A DNA stretch of 36,592 bases from an uncultured Pseudomonadota bacterium (GCA_903898785.1 CAIUGU010000182.1:1-36592); one strand, 5' to 3'; positions 1-8,712 are shown, numbered from the stretch's first letter. A program made the numbers and translations. Notes: generated from the sequence alone by a model not told the origin.

Positions 1-1
1 C

Positions 2-943
2 TCTATGGCCGACTTCATCGCCGCCGGCACGGCCAATGTCACCTACGGCGTGCCGACCATCCCCTTCTACATCTACTACTCGATGTTCGGTTTCCAGCGC
101 GTGGGCGACTTCATCTGGGCCGCGGCCGACATGCAGTCGCGTGGCTTCCTGGTCGGCGGTACTGCCGGGCGCACGACGCTCGCCGGCGAGGGCCTGCAGC
201 ACCAGGACGGACACAGCCTGCTGGCCTCCAGCACCGTGCCGAACTGCGTGGCCTACGATCCCACGTACGCCTACGAACTCGCCGTCATCGTGCAGGATGG
301 CCTGCGTCGCATGTACGCCGAGCAGCAAAACATCTTCTACTACATCGCGTGCATGAACGAGAACTACACGCACCCGGCCATGCCGGCGGGCGCGGAAGCC
401 GGCATCCTCAAGGGCATGTACCTGCTGCAGACCGGCGGTCGCGGCAAGGTGCGCGTGAACCTGATGGGCGCAGGCACGATCCTGCGTGAAGTGCTGGCTG
501 CTGCCGAGATCCTGCAGAAGGACTACGACATTCCTGCGGACGTGTTCAGCGTGCCGAGCTTCACCGAACTGCGTCGCGAAGCGCTCGACGTCGAACGCAG
601 CAACCTGCTGCATCCGGAAGCGGCGCCGAAGCCGACTTACGTGCAAACCTGCCTCGGCGATCGCACCGGGCCGTTCATCGCGGCCAGCGATTACATGAAG
701 ATCGTGCCCGACCAGATCCGCCAGTGGGTGCCGGGCCGCTACGTCGTGCTCGGTACGGACGGCTTCGGTCGCAGCGATACCCGGGCGGCGCTCAGGCAAC
801 ACTTCGAAGTCAACCGCTACTGGATCGTGCTGGCCTCCCTCAAGGCGCTGGCCGACGACGGCAAGCTGGACATGGCGACGGTGACGAGCTGCATGCAGAA
901 GTACAGCCTCGATCCCGAGAAGCCCAACCCGGTGACGGAATAG
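2..943 (+). CDS. aceE: Pyruvate dehydrogenase E1 component, C-terminal part (partial at window edge)
   Basis: This is the end of the homodimeric, thiamine-diphosphate-dependent E1 subunit, which decarboxylates pyruvate and passes the acetyl group to the E2 lipoyl arm. The frame is open at the left edge, and about 313 residues are visible of a family usually near 890. The visible part reads like the C-terminal third of AceE, including segments such as FIAAGTANVTYGVPTIPFYI and GTDGFGRSDTRAALRQHFEV. The ATG at position 5 is an internal methionine, not the true start. The TAG stop lies 3 bases before the aceF ATG, so the two are translated as an operon. The thiamine-binding half lies outside the window and cannot be checked. 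Confidence 0.95.
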   Translation, partial: SMADFIAAGTANVTYGVPTIPFYIYYSMFGFQRVGDFIWAAADMQSRGFLVGGTAGRTTLAGEGLQHQDGHSLLASSTVPNCVAYDPTYAYELAVIVQDGLRRMYAEQQNIFYYIACMNENYTHPAMPAGAEAGILKGMYLLQTGGRGKVRVNLMGAGTILREVLAAAEILQKDYDIPADVFSVPSFTELRREALDVERSNLLHPEAAPKPTYVQTCLGDRTGPFIAASDYMKIVPDQIRQWVPGRYVVLGTDGFGRSDTRAALRQHFEVNRYWIVLASLKALADDGKLDMATVTSCMQKYSLDPEKPNPVTE

Positions 944-946
944 GCC

Positions 947-2563
947 ATGACCCAGATCCTCGTACCCGACATTGGCGACTTTCACGACGTCGAAGTCATC
1001 GACGTCCTCGTGAAGGTCGGCGACACCGTGGCGGTCGATACGCCGCTCGTCACGCTCGAGACCGACAAGGCGACGATGGACGTGCCGTCGAGTGCTGCTG
1101 GCGTCGTGCAGAGCCTCGCCGTGAAGAAGGGCGACCGCGTGTCGAAGGGCAGTGTCGTCGTCACGCTGGCAGCTGCAGCCGGCGCTGCGGCCGCCGCACC
1201 CGTCGCAGCAGCCCCCAAAGCTCCTCCCGTTTCGCAGGCTCCAACAGCGACAACGGCTGCGCCTGTCGCAGCGCCAGCTGCCCCGCAAACGATTACGGTC
1301 GTCGTGCCTGACATCGGCGATTTCCATGATGTGGAAGTCATCGACGTGCTCGTGAAGGCCGGTGACACCGTTGCCGTCGATACGCCGCTCGTGTCGCTCG
1401 AGACCGAGAAGGCGACGATGGATGTGCCGTCGAGCGCGGCCGGTGTCGTGCAGGACGTGGCGATCAAGAAGGGTGATCGCGTCTCGAAGGGCAGTGTGGT
1501 CGTCACCGTGCTCGGGGCGGCTGCTGCACAGAAGGCTGCATCTGCACCTGTTGCGCAGGTCGCAGCGGAGAAGCCGGCGGCCCCGGCTCCGGTTGCTGCG
1601 CCTGTCACCGTGGCGCAGTCCGTTGCGCCGCGCGCCATTGATGAATCGGCCTTTGCGAAGGCCTATGCCGGTCCCTCTGTTCGCAGGTTGGCCCGCGAGC
1701 TCGGTGTGGACCTTGGCCGCGTGAAGGGCACGGCCGTCAAGGGACGCATCAGCCATGACGACGTCAAGGCCTGGGTCAAGCAGGCGCTGGCGAGCGGCGC
1801 GGGTCAACCGGCCGCACCGGCCTTGCCGGCAGTCCCCGTAGTCGATTTCGCCAAGTTCGGCCCGGTGGACGTGAAGCCGCTCGGCCGCATCCAGAAGATC
1901 TCGGGTGCACGGTTGCACGCAAGCTGGGTGAACGTCCCGCATGTTACCCAGTACGAAGAAGCGGACATCACCGACCTCGAAGCAGAGCGGGCCAAGCTCA
2001 AGGACGCGGCCGCGAAGAGCGGCGTCAAGCTCACCCCCCTCGCGTTCATCCTTCGCGCGTCGGCATTGGCGCTGAGGGAGTTCCCGCTGTTCAATGCGTC
2101 GCTGGACGCGACCGGCCAGAACCTGGTCTTCAAGCAGTACATCCATCTCGGCTTCGCGGCGGATACGCCGAACGGCCTCGTGGTGCCGGTGATCCGCGAT
2201 GCGGACCGCAAGGATGTCTATGACCTCGCGCGCGAGCTGGCGTCGCTGTCCGAGAAGGCACGCGCGGGCAAACTGTCGGGCGCGGAGATGCAAGGTGGCA
2301 CGTTCACCGTGTCGAGCCTGGGCGGTATCGGCGGCACTGCGTTCACGCCGATCATCAATGCACCGGAAGTCGCTATCCTCGGCGTCTCGAAGTCGTCGAT
2401 GAAGCCGCTGTACCGCGACGGCCAGTTCGTGCCGCGCCTGATGCTGCCGCTGTCCCTGTCCTATGACCATCGAGTGGTGGACGGTGCCGCGGGCGCACGG
2501 TTTGCCGCGTTCCTGGCTCAGCGCCTCGCTGACGTGAAGTCCCTTCTGGAAGCAGTCCCTTGA
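947..2563 (+). CDS. aceF: Dihydrolipoyllysine-residue acetyltransferase (PDH E2) with two lipoyl domains
   Basis: This is the core subunit of the pyruvate dehydrogenase complex. It transfers acetyl groups from lipoamide to CoA. Order in the 538-residue protein: lipoyl domain 1 (about 1-75, lipoylated K41 in ETDKATMDVPS), an Ala/Pro linker, lipoyl domain 2 (about 118-190, K155 in ETEKATMDVPS), a second Ala/Pro linker, a peripheral-subunit-binding domain (about 241-277, GPSVRRLARELGVDLGRVKG), and the catalytic acyltransferase domain with the HxxxD motif in YDHRVVDG (H508, D512). The two lipoyl domains differ at only 6 of 68 aligned residues. The ATG is 3 bases after the aceE stop, and the stop overlaps the lpdA start. 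Confidence 0.97.
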   Translation: MTQILVPDIGDFHDVEVIDVLVKVGDTVAVDTPLVTLETDKATMDVPSSAAGVVQSLAVKKGDRVSKGSVVVTLAAAAGAAAAAPVAAAPKAPPVSQAPTATTAAPVAAPAAPQTITVVVPDIGDFHDVEVIDVLVKAGDTVAVDTPLVSLETEKATMDVPSSAAGVVQDVAIKKGDRVSKGSVVVTVLGAAAAQKAASAPVAQVAAEKPAAPAPVAAPVTVAQSVAPRAIDESAFAKAYAGPSVRRLARELGVDLGRVKGTAVKGRISHDDVKAWVKQALASGAGQPAAPALPAVPVVDFAKFGPVDVKPLGRIQKISGARLHASWVNVPHVTQYEEADITDLEAERAKLKDAAAKSGVKLTPLAFILRASALALREFPLFNASLDATGQNLVFKQYIHLGFAADTPNGLVVPVIRDADRKDVYDLARELASLSEKARAGKLSGAEMQGGTFTVSSLGGIGGTAFTPIINAPEVAILGVSKSSMKPLYRDGQFVPRLMLPLSLSYDHRVVDGAAGARFAAFLAQRLADVKSLLEAVP

Positions 2564-4320
2564 CCAACGTTGTCGTTCCCGACATTGGCGACTTCAAGGA
2601 GGTCGAAGTCATCGACGTCCTCGTGAAGGCGGGCGACACCGTCGGTGCCGAAACGCCGCTGATCACGCTTGAAACCGACAAGGCCACGATGGACGTGCCG
2701 TCGCCGGCGGCCGGCGTCGTGAAGTCGCTTGCGGTGAAGAAGGGCGATCGCGTCTCGAAAGGCAGTCCGGTGCTGACGCTGGAAGCGGCAGTCCAGGCCG
2801 CTCCACCCCCCACCGCGGCAAAGCCGCAGGGTGCGCCTGCGCCAGCAGCAGTGCCTGCCGCTGCGGCCGTCGCGGCATCGAAGCCAGCCCAGTCGCAGCA
2901 GGTGGTCCACGGCACTTACGACTACGATGTCGTCGTGCTCGGCGCCGGTCCTGGCGGCTATACCGCTGCCTTCCGTGCGGCTGATCTCGGCATGAAGGTC
3001 GCGCTGATCGAACGCTGGCCGACACTGGGTGGCGTGTGCCTCAACGTGGGCTGCATTCCGTCGAAGGCGCTGCTGCATGCGGCGCGCGTCATCGAGGAAG
3101 CCGAGTCGATGGCCCCGTTCGGCATCACGTTCGGACATCCGACCATCGACGCAGGCAAGCTGCGTGACTGGAAGAACAAGGTCATCGGCAAGCTCACGGG
3201 CGGTCTCGCCGGCCTTGCGAAGCAACGCAAGGTCGATGTCATCCGCGGCGTGGGCAAGCTCGCCTCGCCGTATGAACTCGTCGTGACGGCAGAAGGCGCC
3301 GAGCCGCGTCGCGTCACGTTCGCCAACTGCATCATCGCGGCCGGTTCCGAGTCCGTGAAATTGCCGGGCGTGCCCGACGACCCGCGCATCATCGATTCGA
3401 CCGGTGCGCTCGAGCTTGATCTGCCGAAGCGGATGCTCGTCATCGGCGGCGGCATCATCGGCCTCGAGATGGCGTGCGTTTATGACGCGCTCGGCGTGAA
3501 AGTCAGCGTGGTCGAGTTGACCGACGGGCTGATGCCGGGCTGCGACCGCGACCTCGTGAAGCCTCTCGAGAAGCGCATTGCGAAGCGCTATGAGAGGATC
3601 ATGGTGCGCACGAAGGTCGCGAAGGTCGAGGCGCTGCCCGAAGGCATCCGCGTGACCTTCGAAGGCGAGCAGGCGATTCCGCCAGAAGTGTACGAGAAGG
3701 TGCTGGTGGCCGTGGGCCGCTCCCCGAACGGCCGGCGCATCGATGCGGACAAGGCCGGCGTGACCGTCAACGAGCGCGGCTTCATTCCCGTCGACAAGCA
3801 GATGCGCACGAACGTGCCCAACATCTTCGCGATCGGCGACATCGTCGGCCAGCCCATGCTGGCCCACAAGGCCACGCACGAAGGCAAGCTCGCGGCTGAA
3901 GTCGCGTATGGCGAGAAGCACTTCTTCGATGCCCGCGTGATTCCGTCGGTGGCCTATACCGATCCCGAAGTGGCCTGGGTGGGCCTGACGGAGACGGAAG
4001 CCAAGGCCAAGGGCATCCCTTACGAGAAGGCGCAGTTCCCGTGGGCGGCGAGTGGCCGGTCACTCGCACTCAACCGCGATGAAGGCATCACCAAGCTGCT
4101 GTTCGACCCGTCGACGCATCGGGTGATCGGCGGCGGCATCGTCGGCACCGGGGCGGGAGACCTGATTTCCGAGGTGGCGCTGGCCATCGAAATGGGCTGT
4201 GATGCCGGCGATATCGGCGGCACGATCCACCCGCATCCGACCTTGTCCGAAACCGTGGCGTTCTCGGCGGAGGCGTTTGAAGGCACGCTGACGGACCTTT
4301 ACATCCCGAAGAAGAAGTAG
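2560..4320 (+). CDS. lpdA: Dihydrolipoyl dehydrogenase (PDH E3) with N-terminal lipoyl domain
   Basis: This flavoprotein reoxidises dihydrolipoamide and reduces NAD+. At 586 residues it is about 110 longer than the minimal family because it begins with a lipoyl domain (about 1-75, K41 in ETDKATMDVPS) and an Ala/Pro linker, an architecture known for E3 of several beta- and gammaproteobacteria. The FAD motif is VVVLGAGPGGYTAA (about residue 125 on). The redox disulfide is C160/C165 in GGVCLNVGCIPSK, the NAD-binding motif is LVIGGGIIGLEMA, and the catalytic His-Glu pair is in HPHPTLSE (H559, E564). The start is a TTG that shares bases with the aceF TGA (TTGA overlap), implying translational coupling. 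It is the last gene of the aceEF-lpdA operon. Confidence 0.96.
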   Translation: MTNVVVPDIGDFKEVEVIDVLVKAGDTVGAETPLITLETDKATMDVPSPAAGVVKSLAVKKGDRVSKGSPVLTLEAAVQAAPPPTAAKPQGAPAPAAVPAAAAVAASKPAQSQQVVHGTYDYDVVVLGAGPGGYTAAFRAADLGMKVALIERWPTLGGVCLNVGCIPSKALLHAARVIEEAESMAPFGITFGHPTIDAGKLRDWKNKVIGKLTGGLAGLAKQRKVDVIRGVGKLASPYELVVTAEGAEPRRVTFANCIIAAGSESVKLPGVPDDPRIIDSTGALELDLPKRMLVIGGGIIGLEMACVYDALGVKVSVVELTDGLMPGCDRDLVKPLEKRIAKRYERIMVRTKVAKVEALPEGIRVTFEGEQAIPPEVYEKVLVAVGRSPNGRRIDADKAGVTVNERGFIPVDKQMRTNVPNIFAIGDIVGQPMLAHKATHEGKLAAEVAYGEKHFFDARVIPSVAYTDPEVAWVGLTETEAKAKGIPYEKAQFPWAASGRSLALNRDEGITKLLFDPSTHRVIGGGIVGTGAGDLISEVALAIEMGCDAGDIGGTIHPHPTLSETVAFSAEAFEGTLTDLYIPKKK

Positions 4321-4345
4321 GGCGGCCGGCCCGTTCCGGGCCGCC
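4321..4345 (+). terminator. GC-rich hairpin just after lpdA, possible terminator
   Basis: GGCGGCC at 4321-4327 pairs with GGCCGCC at 4339-4345, and an inner stem CGGCCCG/CGGGCCG is also possible. The hairpin begins on the base after the lpdA stop codon. No T-run follows, so it may instead stabilise the 3' end or act with Rho. Confidence 0.4.
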
Positions 4346-4351
4346 AATGCT

Positions 4352-4375
4352 GAAATCGGGGACACTCCCGATTTC
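4352..4375. repeat. REP-like palindrome (RAYT-type)
   Basis: A perfect 9-bp inverted repeat, GAAATCGGG then a 6-base loop GACACT then CCCGATTTC, lies 32 bp after the lpdA stop. The AAATCGGGGACA core resembles repetitive extragenic palindromes mobilised by REP-associated tyrosine transposases in proteobacteria. That link is from family knowledge. No second copy and no transposase gene was seen in this window. A further stem, CACCCC/GGGGTG at 4432-4446, lies in the same gap. Confidence 0.45.
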
Positions 4376-4488
4376 CCCGCTGGGTGTGGGCCGCATTCCC
4401 GGGCTGAATCTGGCGAAGTTCGGCCTCCGGCCACCCCCTCGGGGTGTCCCGTGAACGTCAAACCCAAGCGCTGCAGCGCAAAAACGGC

Positions 4489-4494
4489 TAGAAT
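4489..4494 (+). promoter_or_regulatory. Candidate -10 element of the deaD promoter
   Basis: TAGAAT, five of six matches to the sigma-70 -10 consensus, lies in GCTAGAATCC about 70 bases upstream of the deaD ATG. The same ten bases precede the UPF0114 gene at 6731-6740. No convincing -35 hexamer is seen at the expected spacing. Confidence 0.35.
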
Positions 4495-4563
4495 CCGGCC
4501 CCGCCAACGGACCTCCGATCCCCCCGGCGTCCTGGTTCTGACGTCTTCTTAAGGTACTGCCCC

Positions 4564-6702
4564 ATGTCCACCGAGTCCGCCGCGGTCGATGCCGCGCCGA
4601 TCACCTTTCGCGATCTGGCCTTGAGCGCTCCGGTGCTGAAGGCCCTCGAGGACGTGGGATACGAGTCGCCATCGCCGATCCAGGCCGAGACGATTCCGCA
4701 CCTGCTCGCGGGCAGGGACCTGGTCGGCCAGGCGCAGACCGGCACCGGCAAGACCGCAGCCTTTGCGCTGCCGATCCTGTCGCAGTTGAATCCCGCGACC
4801 AACGGCGTGCAGACGCTCGTGCTGGCCCCGACCCGTGAACTCGCGATCCAGGTGGCCGAGGCGTTCCAGAAGTACGCGAAACACATGCCCGGCTTCCACG
4901 TGCTGCCGATCTACGGCGGCCAGAGCTATGAACCGCAGCTCGCGAGCTTGCGCCGTGGCGTGCATGTCGTCGTCGGGACGCCCGGCCGCGTCATGGATCA
5001 CATGAAGCGCGGTACGTTGAAGCTCGACAACCTGCGTTACCTCGTCCTCGACGAAGCCGACGAAATGCTGCGCATGGGATTCATCGACGACGTGGACTGG
5101 ATCCTCGGCCAGACGCCGCCGAACCGCCAGGTCGCGCTGTTCTCGGCCACGATGCCGGCGCCGATCCGCAAGATCGCGCAGCGCCACCTGAAGTCGCCTG
5201 CCGAAGTCACGATCCGCAGCAAGACCAGCACGGCCACCAACATCCGGCAGCGGTACTTCCTGCTGGGCGGCATGACCAAGCTTGACGCACTGACCCGCAT
5301 CCTCGAAGCCGAGCCGTTCGAGGGCATGCTCGTCTTCGCGCGCACCAAACAGTCCACGGCCGAGCTCGCGGAACGCCTGGAAGCGCGGGGCTACGCTGCG
5401 GCTGCCTTGAACGGCGACATTCCGCAGAACATGCGCGAGCGCACCGTGCAGCGCCTGAAGTCCGGCCAGCTCGACATCGTCGTGGCGACGGACGTGGCGG
5501 CGCGCGGCCTCGACGTCGACCGCATCAGCCATGTCGTCAATTTCGACATTCCCTACGATACCGAGAGCTACGTGCACCGCATCGGCCGCACGGGCCGTGC
5601 GGGTCGCAGCGGCGATGCCATCCTGTTCGTGACGTATCGCGAGCGGAACATGCTGCGCCTGATCGAGCGCGCTACCCGCCAGCCGATCACGCAGATGGAA
5701 TTGCCCAGCCTCGAGGCCGTCAGCGACCTGCGGATCGCCCGCTTCATGCAGAAGATCACCGAGGCCCGTACTGGCGAGGGGCTGGGCGATTACCAGCAGC
5801 TGGTCGAGCGGTACGCGCTCGAACACGACGTGCCGGTGCTGGAAGTGGCCGGCGCCCTCGCCAAGTTGGCGCAGGGTGACAAGCCTTTGTTCCTGGAGAG
5901 CCAGCGCAGCGCGCCGCGACGGGATGACCGTCGTGATGAGCGACGTGAGGAGCCACCCCGGCCCGCTGCCCCGGTCCCCGCCCACGCGGCGCCAGTGCGC
6001 TTCGTGCAGCCCCATGGCGATGCGGACGAAGCGCCCCCTGCGCGCGAGGCCCGACCGGAACGCGCGCCCCGACCCGAGCGGGAAGCCCGTGCCCCTCGGG
6101 AGCACAAGCCCGTCGACCGTCCGCGCCCCGAGGAGCGGGCAGAGCCGAGCGCCGTACCGCAGCCGGTGGAGTTGCGTCCGGAGTCCCGCCCGTTCAAGCG
6201 GGCTGAATCGCGCCCGGAGCCACGCGAGGAGGAGCGTGCCGAGCGTCCCACCGAACGTCGCCGGCCGAAGCCGGGTGAACCGCGGATGGAGACCTACCGC
6301 GTGGCCGTTGGCAAGATCCACCGCGTGAAGCCGGCGAACATCGTGGGGGCGATCATCAACGAGGCCGGCCTCGACGGCAAAATGATCGGTCACATCGACA
6401 TCCAGGAAGACCACAGCCTGGTCGACCTGCCCGAGGGCATGCCGAAGGAGATCTTCCGCGACCTGCAGAAAGTGTGGGTAGCGGGCCAGCAACTCAAGAT
6501 CACGAAGGTGGGCGGCGACCCCCGCGCGACCGCCCCCGAACGGGTCGTGCCGAAGTCCGAACGTCCGTTGCACACGCTGCTGCCGAGCGAGCGGCCGCTA
6601 CGCAAGCCCGGCGACAAACCGGTCCGCAAGACGCTGGGCAAGTCCTTTGACCGGCCCGTCGCCAAGAAGATCTTCTCGAAAAGACCGCCTCGCAAGGATT
6701 GA
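4564..6702 (+). CDS. deaD: DEAD-box ATP-dependent RNA helicase, DeaD/CsdA type
   Basis: The 712-residue cytoplasmic helicase unwinds RNA duplexes. In the CsdA family it acts in ribosome biogenesis and mRNA decay, notably in the cold. The Q-motif region is followed by motif I AQTGTGKT (K63), motif Ia PTRELAIQ, motif II DEAD (163-166), motif III SAT, and motifs V/VI in ATDVAARGLDVD and HRIGRTGRAGR. A long, strongly charged Arg/Glu/Pro-rich linker (about 455-570) leads to a DbpA/CsdA-type RNA-binding domain (about 575-650). A basic tail with KRPPRKD ends the protein. This architecture separates DeaD from the shorter RhlE/RhlB proteins. The ATG is preceded by a weak AAGG. The gene has its own promoter region and appears monocistronic. 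Confidence 0.95.
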   Translation: MSTESAAVDAAPITFRDLALSAPVLKALEDVGYESPSPIQAETIPHLLAGRDLVGQAQTGTGKTAAFALPILSQLNPATNGVQTLVLAPTRELAIQVAEAFQKYAKHMPGFHVLPIYGGQSYEPQLASLRRGVHVVVGTPGRVMDHMKRGTLKLDNLRYLVLDEADEMLRMGFIDDVDWILGQTPPNRQVALFSATMPAPIRKIAQRHLKSPAEVTIRSKTSTATNIRQRYFLLGGMTKLDALTRILEAEPFEGMLVFARTKQSTAELAERLEARGYAAAALNGDIPQNMRERTVQRLKSGQLDIVVATDVAARGLDVDRISHVVNFDIPYDTESYVHRIGRTGRAGRSGDAILFVTYRERNMLRLIERATRQPITQMELPSLEAVSDLRIARFMQKITEARTGEGLGDYQQLVERYALEHDVPVLEVAGALAKLAQGDKPLFLESQRSAPRRDDRRDERREEPPRPAAPVPAHAAPVRFVQPHGDADEAPPAREARPERAPRPEREARAPREHKPVDRPRPEERAEPSAVPQPVELRPESRPFKRAESRPEPREEERAERPTERRRPKPGEPRMETYRVAVGKIHRVKPANIVGAIINEAGLDGKMIGHIDIQEDHSLVDLPEGMPKEIFRDLQKVWVAGQQLKITKVGGDPRATAPERVVPKSERPLHTLLPSERPLRKPGDKPVRKTLGKSFDRPVAKKIFSKRPPRKD

Positions 6703-6731
6703 TCCCTCTCTGCGGACGGCACGTCTACCGC

Positions 6732-6737
6732 TAGAAT
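6732..6737 (+). promoter_or_regulatory. Candidate -10 element upstream of the UPF0114 gene
   Basis: TAGAAT in the context GCTAGAATCC lies 30 bases before the ATG at 6768, and the ten-base string is identical to the one upstream of deaD. No clear -35 box was found. Confidence 0.35.
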
Positions 6738-6767
6738 CCCAGCCCTCTTCGTACCGGAGTGTTGTCG

Positions 6768-7277
6768 ATGATCGAGAAGTCCATTGAGAAGCTGTTGTTT
6801 GCGAGCCGCTGGATCCTGGCGCCGGTCTACCTCGGGCTGTCGCTCGGGCTGATCGTCCTCGGCGTCAAGTTCTTCCAGGAGGTGTTCCACCTGTTCGCGC
6901 ACGTCTTCACCGTCGGCGAGGCCGACCTGGTGCTGACGTTGCTGGCCCTCATCGACCTGGTGCTCGTCGGCAGCCTGATCGTCATGGTCATGTTCTCGGG
7001 CTACGAGAACTTCGTGTCGCGCATCGACCTCGCGGACGGCGAGGGCGACAAGCTCGGCTGGCTCGGCAAGCTCGATGCCGGCACGCTGAAGCTCAAGGTG
7101 GCGGCCTCCATCGTCGCGATCTCGTCGATCCACCTGCTGCGCGTCTTCATGAACGCGCACGACACGCCCAACGACAAGCTGCTGTGGTACGTCATCATCC
7201 ACCTGACCTTCGTCGTGTCCGCCGTTCTGATGGGCTTCCTCGACCGCATGTCGTTTGCGTCCCACCGGGACCACTGA
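6768..7277 (+). CDS. UPF0114 family integral membrane protein (YqhA-like)
   Basis: The protein is about 169 residues, close to E. coli YqhA, and carries the family's typical N-terminus ([20 protein letters not shown]) and the conserved [11 protein letters not shown] segment. Three to four hydrophobic helices are visible: about 15-40, 48-75, 110-130 and 140-160. The family is an inner-membrane protein of unknown function. The ATG at 6768 is preferred over an in-frame GTG nine bases upstream because GGAG (6756-6759) then has an 8-base spacing. The next gene begins one base after its stop, so the two are probably co-translated. Confidence 0.9.
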   Translation: MIEKSIEKLLFASRWILAPVYLGLSLGLIVLGVKFFQEVFHLFAHVFTVGEADLVLTLLALIDLVLVGSLIVMVMFSGYENFVSRIDLADGEGDKLGWLGKLDAGTLKLKVAASIVAISSIHLLRVFMNAHDTPNDKLLWYVIIHLTFVVSAVLMGFLDRMSFASHRDH

Positions 7278-7278
7278 C

Positions 7279-7662
7279 ATGCGGCGTGCGTTGATCATCG
7301 GATTGACGGCCATCGTCCTTGTTGCGGTGCTGTGGACGTGGTTCACGCTCTCATGGAGCTACTCCGACGGCGAACGGGCCGGCGTGCTGCAGAAGTTCTC
7401 GCGCAAGGGCTGGGTCTGCAAGACGTACGAAGGCGAGCTTGCGCTGTACATCGTCGGCGGGGTCGCGCCCGAGATCTGGTCCTTCAGCGTCCGCGACGAG
7501 GGCATCGTCGAGCAGTTGAACGCAATGGTCGGCGAACGCGTGCGCCTGCATTACACCGAGCACAAGGCGATCCCCAGTTCCTGCTTTGCCGAGACCGCGT
7601 ACTTCGTCGATGGCGTGACGCGCGTCGAGGGTGGCGCGGCCGCACAGGGTGTCCTGCCGTGA
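7279..7662 (+). CDS. Conserved small membrane-anchored protein of unknown function
   Basis: This 127-residue protein has an N-terminal hydrophobic segment (about residues 5-25) followed by a soluble part predicted to face the periplasm. The soluble part has two cysteines (in KGWVCKTYEGELAL and SSCFAET). The segment SDGERAGVLQKFSRKGWVCK looks like a conserved family of short proteins that I have seen annotated inconsistently. I assign no function. The ATG at 7279 lies one base after the UPF0114 stop, and its own TGA overlaps the GTG start of the oxidoreductase gene. It therefore sits in the middle of a tightly coupled three-gene unit. Confidence 0.8.
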   Translation: MRRALIIGLTAIVLVAVLWTWFTLSWSYSDGERAGVLQKFSRKGWVCKTYEGELALYIVGGVAPEIWSFSVRDEGIVEQLNAMVGERVRLHYTEHKAIPSSCFAETAYFVDGVTRVEGGAAAQGVLP

Positions 7663-8660
7663 GTACGCTGCCTGCATCGATGAAGGTCATCGAGATCCGC
7701 AAACCGGGCGGACCGGATGTCCTCGTGCCCGCGCAGAAGCCGGTGCCGGTGCCGGGTCCGCAGGAAGTCCTGATCAAGGTCGCAGCAGCGGGGCTCAATC
7801 GCGCCGACGTGCTGCAGAGACTCGGCGGCTATCCCGTCCCGAAGGGCGCACCGGATCACCCCGGACTCGAAGCCTCCGGAACGGTGGTCGCGCTAGGCGA
7901 GGGGGTTACCCAGTTTTCCGTGGGCGAGCCGGTCTGCGCGCTGCTGCAGGGAGGCGGGTACGGCGAGTACTGCGTGGCACCGGTGGCGCAGACGCTGCGT
8001 ATCCCGAACGGACTCGACTTCATCCAGGCCGCTTCGCTACCGGAATCCTACTTCACGGTGTGGAGCAACGTGTTCGAGTTCGGGCGCCTGGGTGCTGGCC
8101 AGAGCTTCATGGTACACGGCGGCTCGAGCGGCATCGGCGTCGCGGCCATCCAGCTCGCTAGCGCGCTCGGGCACACGGTCTATGCAACCGCCGGTTCGGA
8201 CGACAAGTGCCGCTTCTGCGAATCGCTCGGCGCGAAGCGCGGCATCAACTACAAGACCGAAGACTTTGCCCGTGTCGTCCTCGAAGAAACGGACCGACGG
8301 GGCGTGGACGTCATCCTCGACATGGTCGGTGCCAGCTACCTGATGCGCAATGTCGTGGCGCTCGCACCCGAAGGCCGGCTCGTCGTCATCGCCCTGATCA
8401 GCGGTTCGACCACGCCGGTCGACCTGTACCAGCTCATGGCCAAGCGCGTCACCATCACCGGTTCGCTGCTGCGGCCGCGCGATGTCGCGTTCAAGGCCGC
8501 GATCAAGGCCAAGCTCGAAGCCCATGTCTGGCCCCTGCTCGACAGCGGGCGGCTGCGTCCCATCGTCGACAAGGTGTTCCCGCTCGATGAGGCGGGCAAG
8601 GCACAGGCCTACATGGAGTCGAGCGCCCATCGCGGCAAGATCATCCTGTCAGTCAGCTAA
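7659..8660 (+). CDS. NAD(P)H quinone oxidoreductase, PIG3-type zinc-independent MDR
   Basis: The 333-residue protein is a medium-chain dehydrogenase/reductase of the quinone oxidoreductase branch, expected to reduce quinones or enones with NADPH in the cytoplasm. Key segments are the GroES-like N-terminal half with GLNRADVLQRLGGYPVP, the Rossmann region with MVHGGSSGIGVAAIQLA, and the PIG3-like C-terminus with ESSAHRGKI. No structural or catalytic zinc cysteine cluster is evident. The chosen start is the GTG at 7659, which overlaps the previous stop as GTGA. An ATG at 7680 is the alternative and fits the family start (MKVIEI) equally well. The upstream in-frame extension to 7332 runs across the previous gene in another frame and is not real. 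Confidence 0.92.
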   Translation: MSTLPASMKVIEIRKPGGPDVLVPAQKPVPVPGPQEVLIKVAAAGLNRADVLQRLGGYPVPKGAPDHPGLEASGTVVALGEGVTQFSVGEPVCALLQGGGYGEYCVAPVAQTLRIPNGLDFIQAASLPESYFTVWSNVFEFGRLGAGQSFMVHGGSSGIGVAAIQLASALGHTVYATAGSDDKCRFCESLGAKRGINYKTEDFARVVLEETDRRGVDVILDMVGASYLMRNVVALAPEGRLVVIALISGSTTPVDLYQLMAKRVTITGSLLRPRDVAFKAAIKAKLEAHVWPLLDSGRLRPIVDKVFPLDEAGKAQAYMESSAHRGKIILSVS

Positions 8661-8712
8661 CCCTGGTCGGGGCCGTCGGCCTCGCCGTTCTTTCCGCACA
8701 GACTTCACGCCC

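Noticed and set aside
2518-3921. 467-codon open frame antisense to lpdA
   Set aside because: Composition is Arg/His/Asp-rich with no family-like motifs; it is a high-GC shadow of the conserved lpdA frame.
4549-6573. 674-codon open frame antisense to deaD
   Set aside because: The sense frame has every helicase motif; the antisense translation has none and shares its codon-driven Arg/Leu bias.
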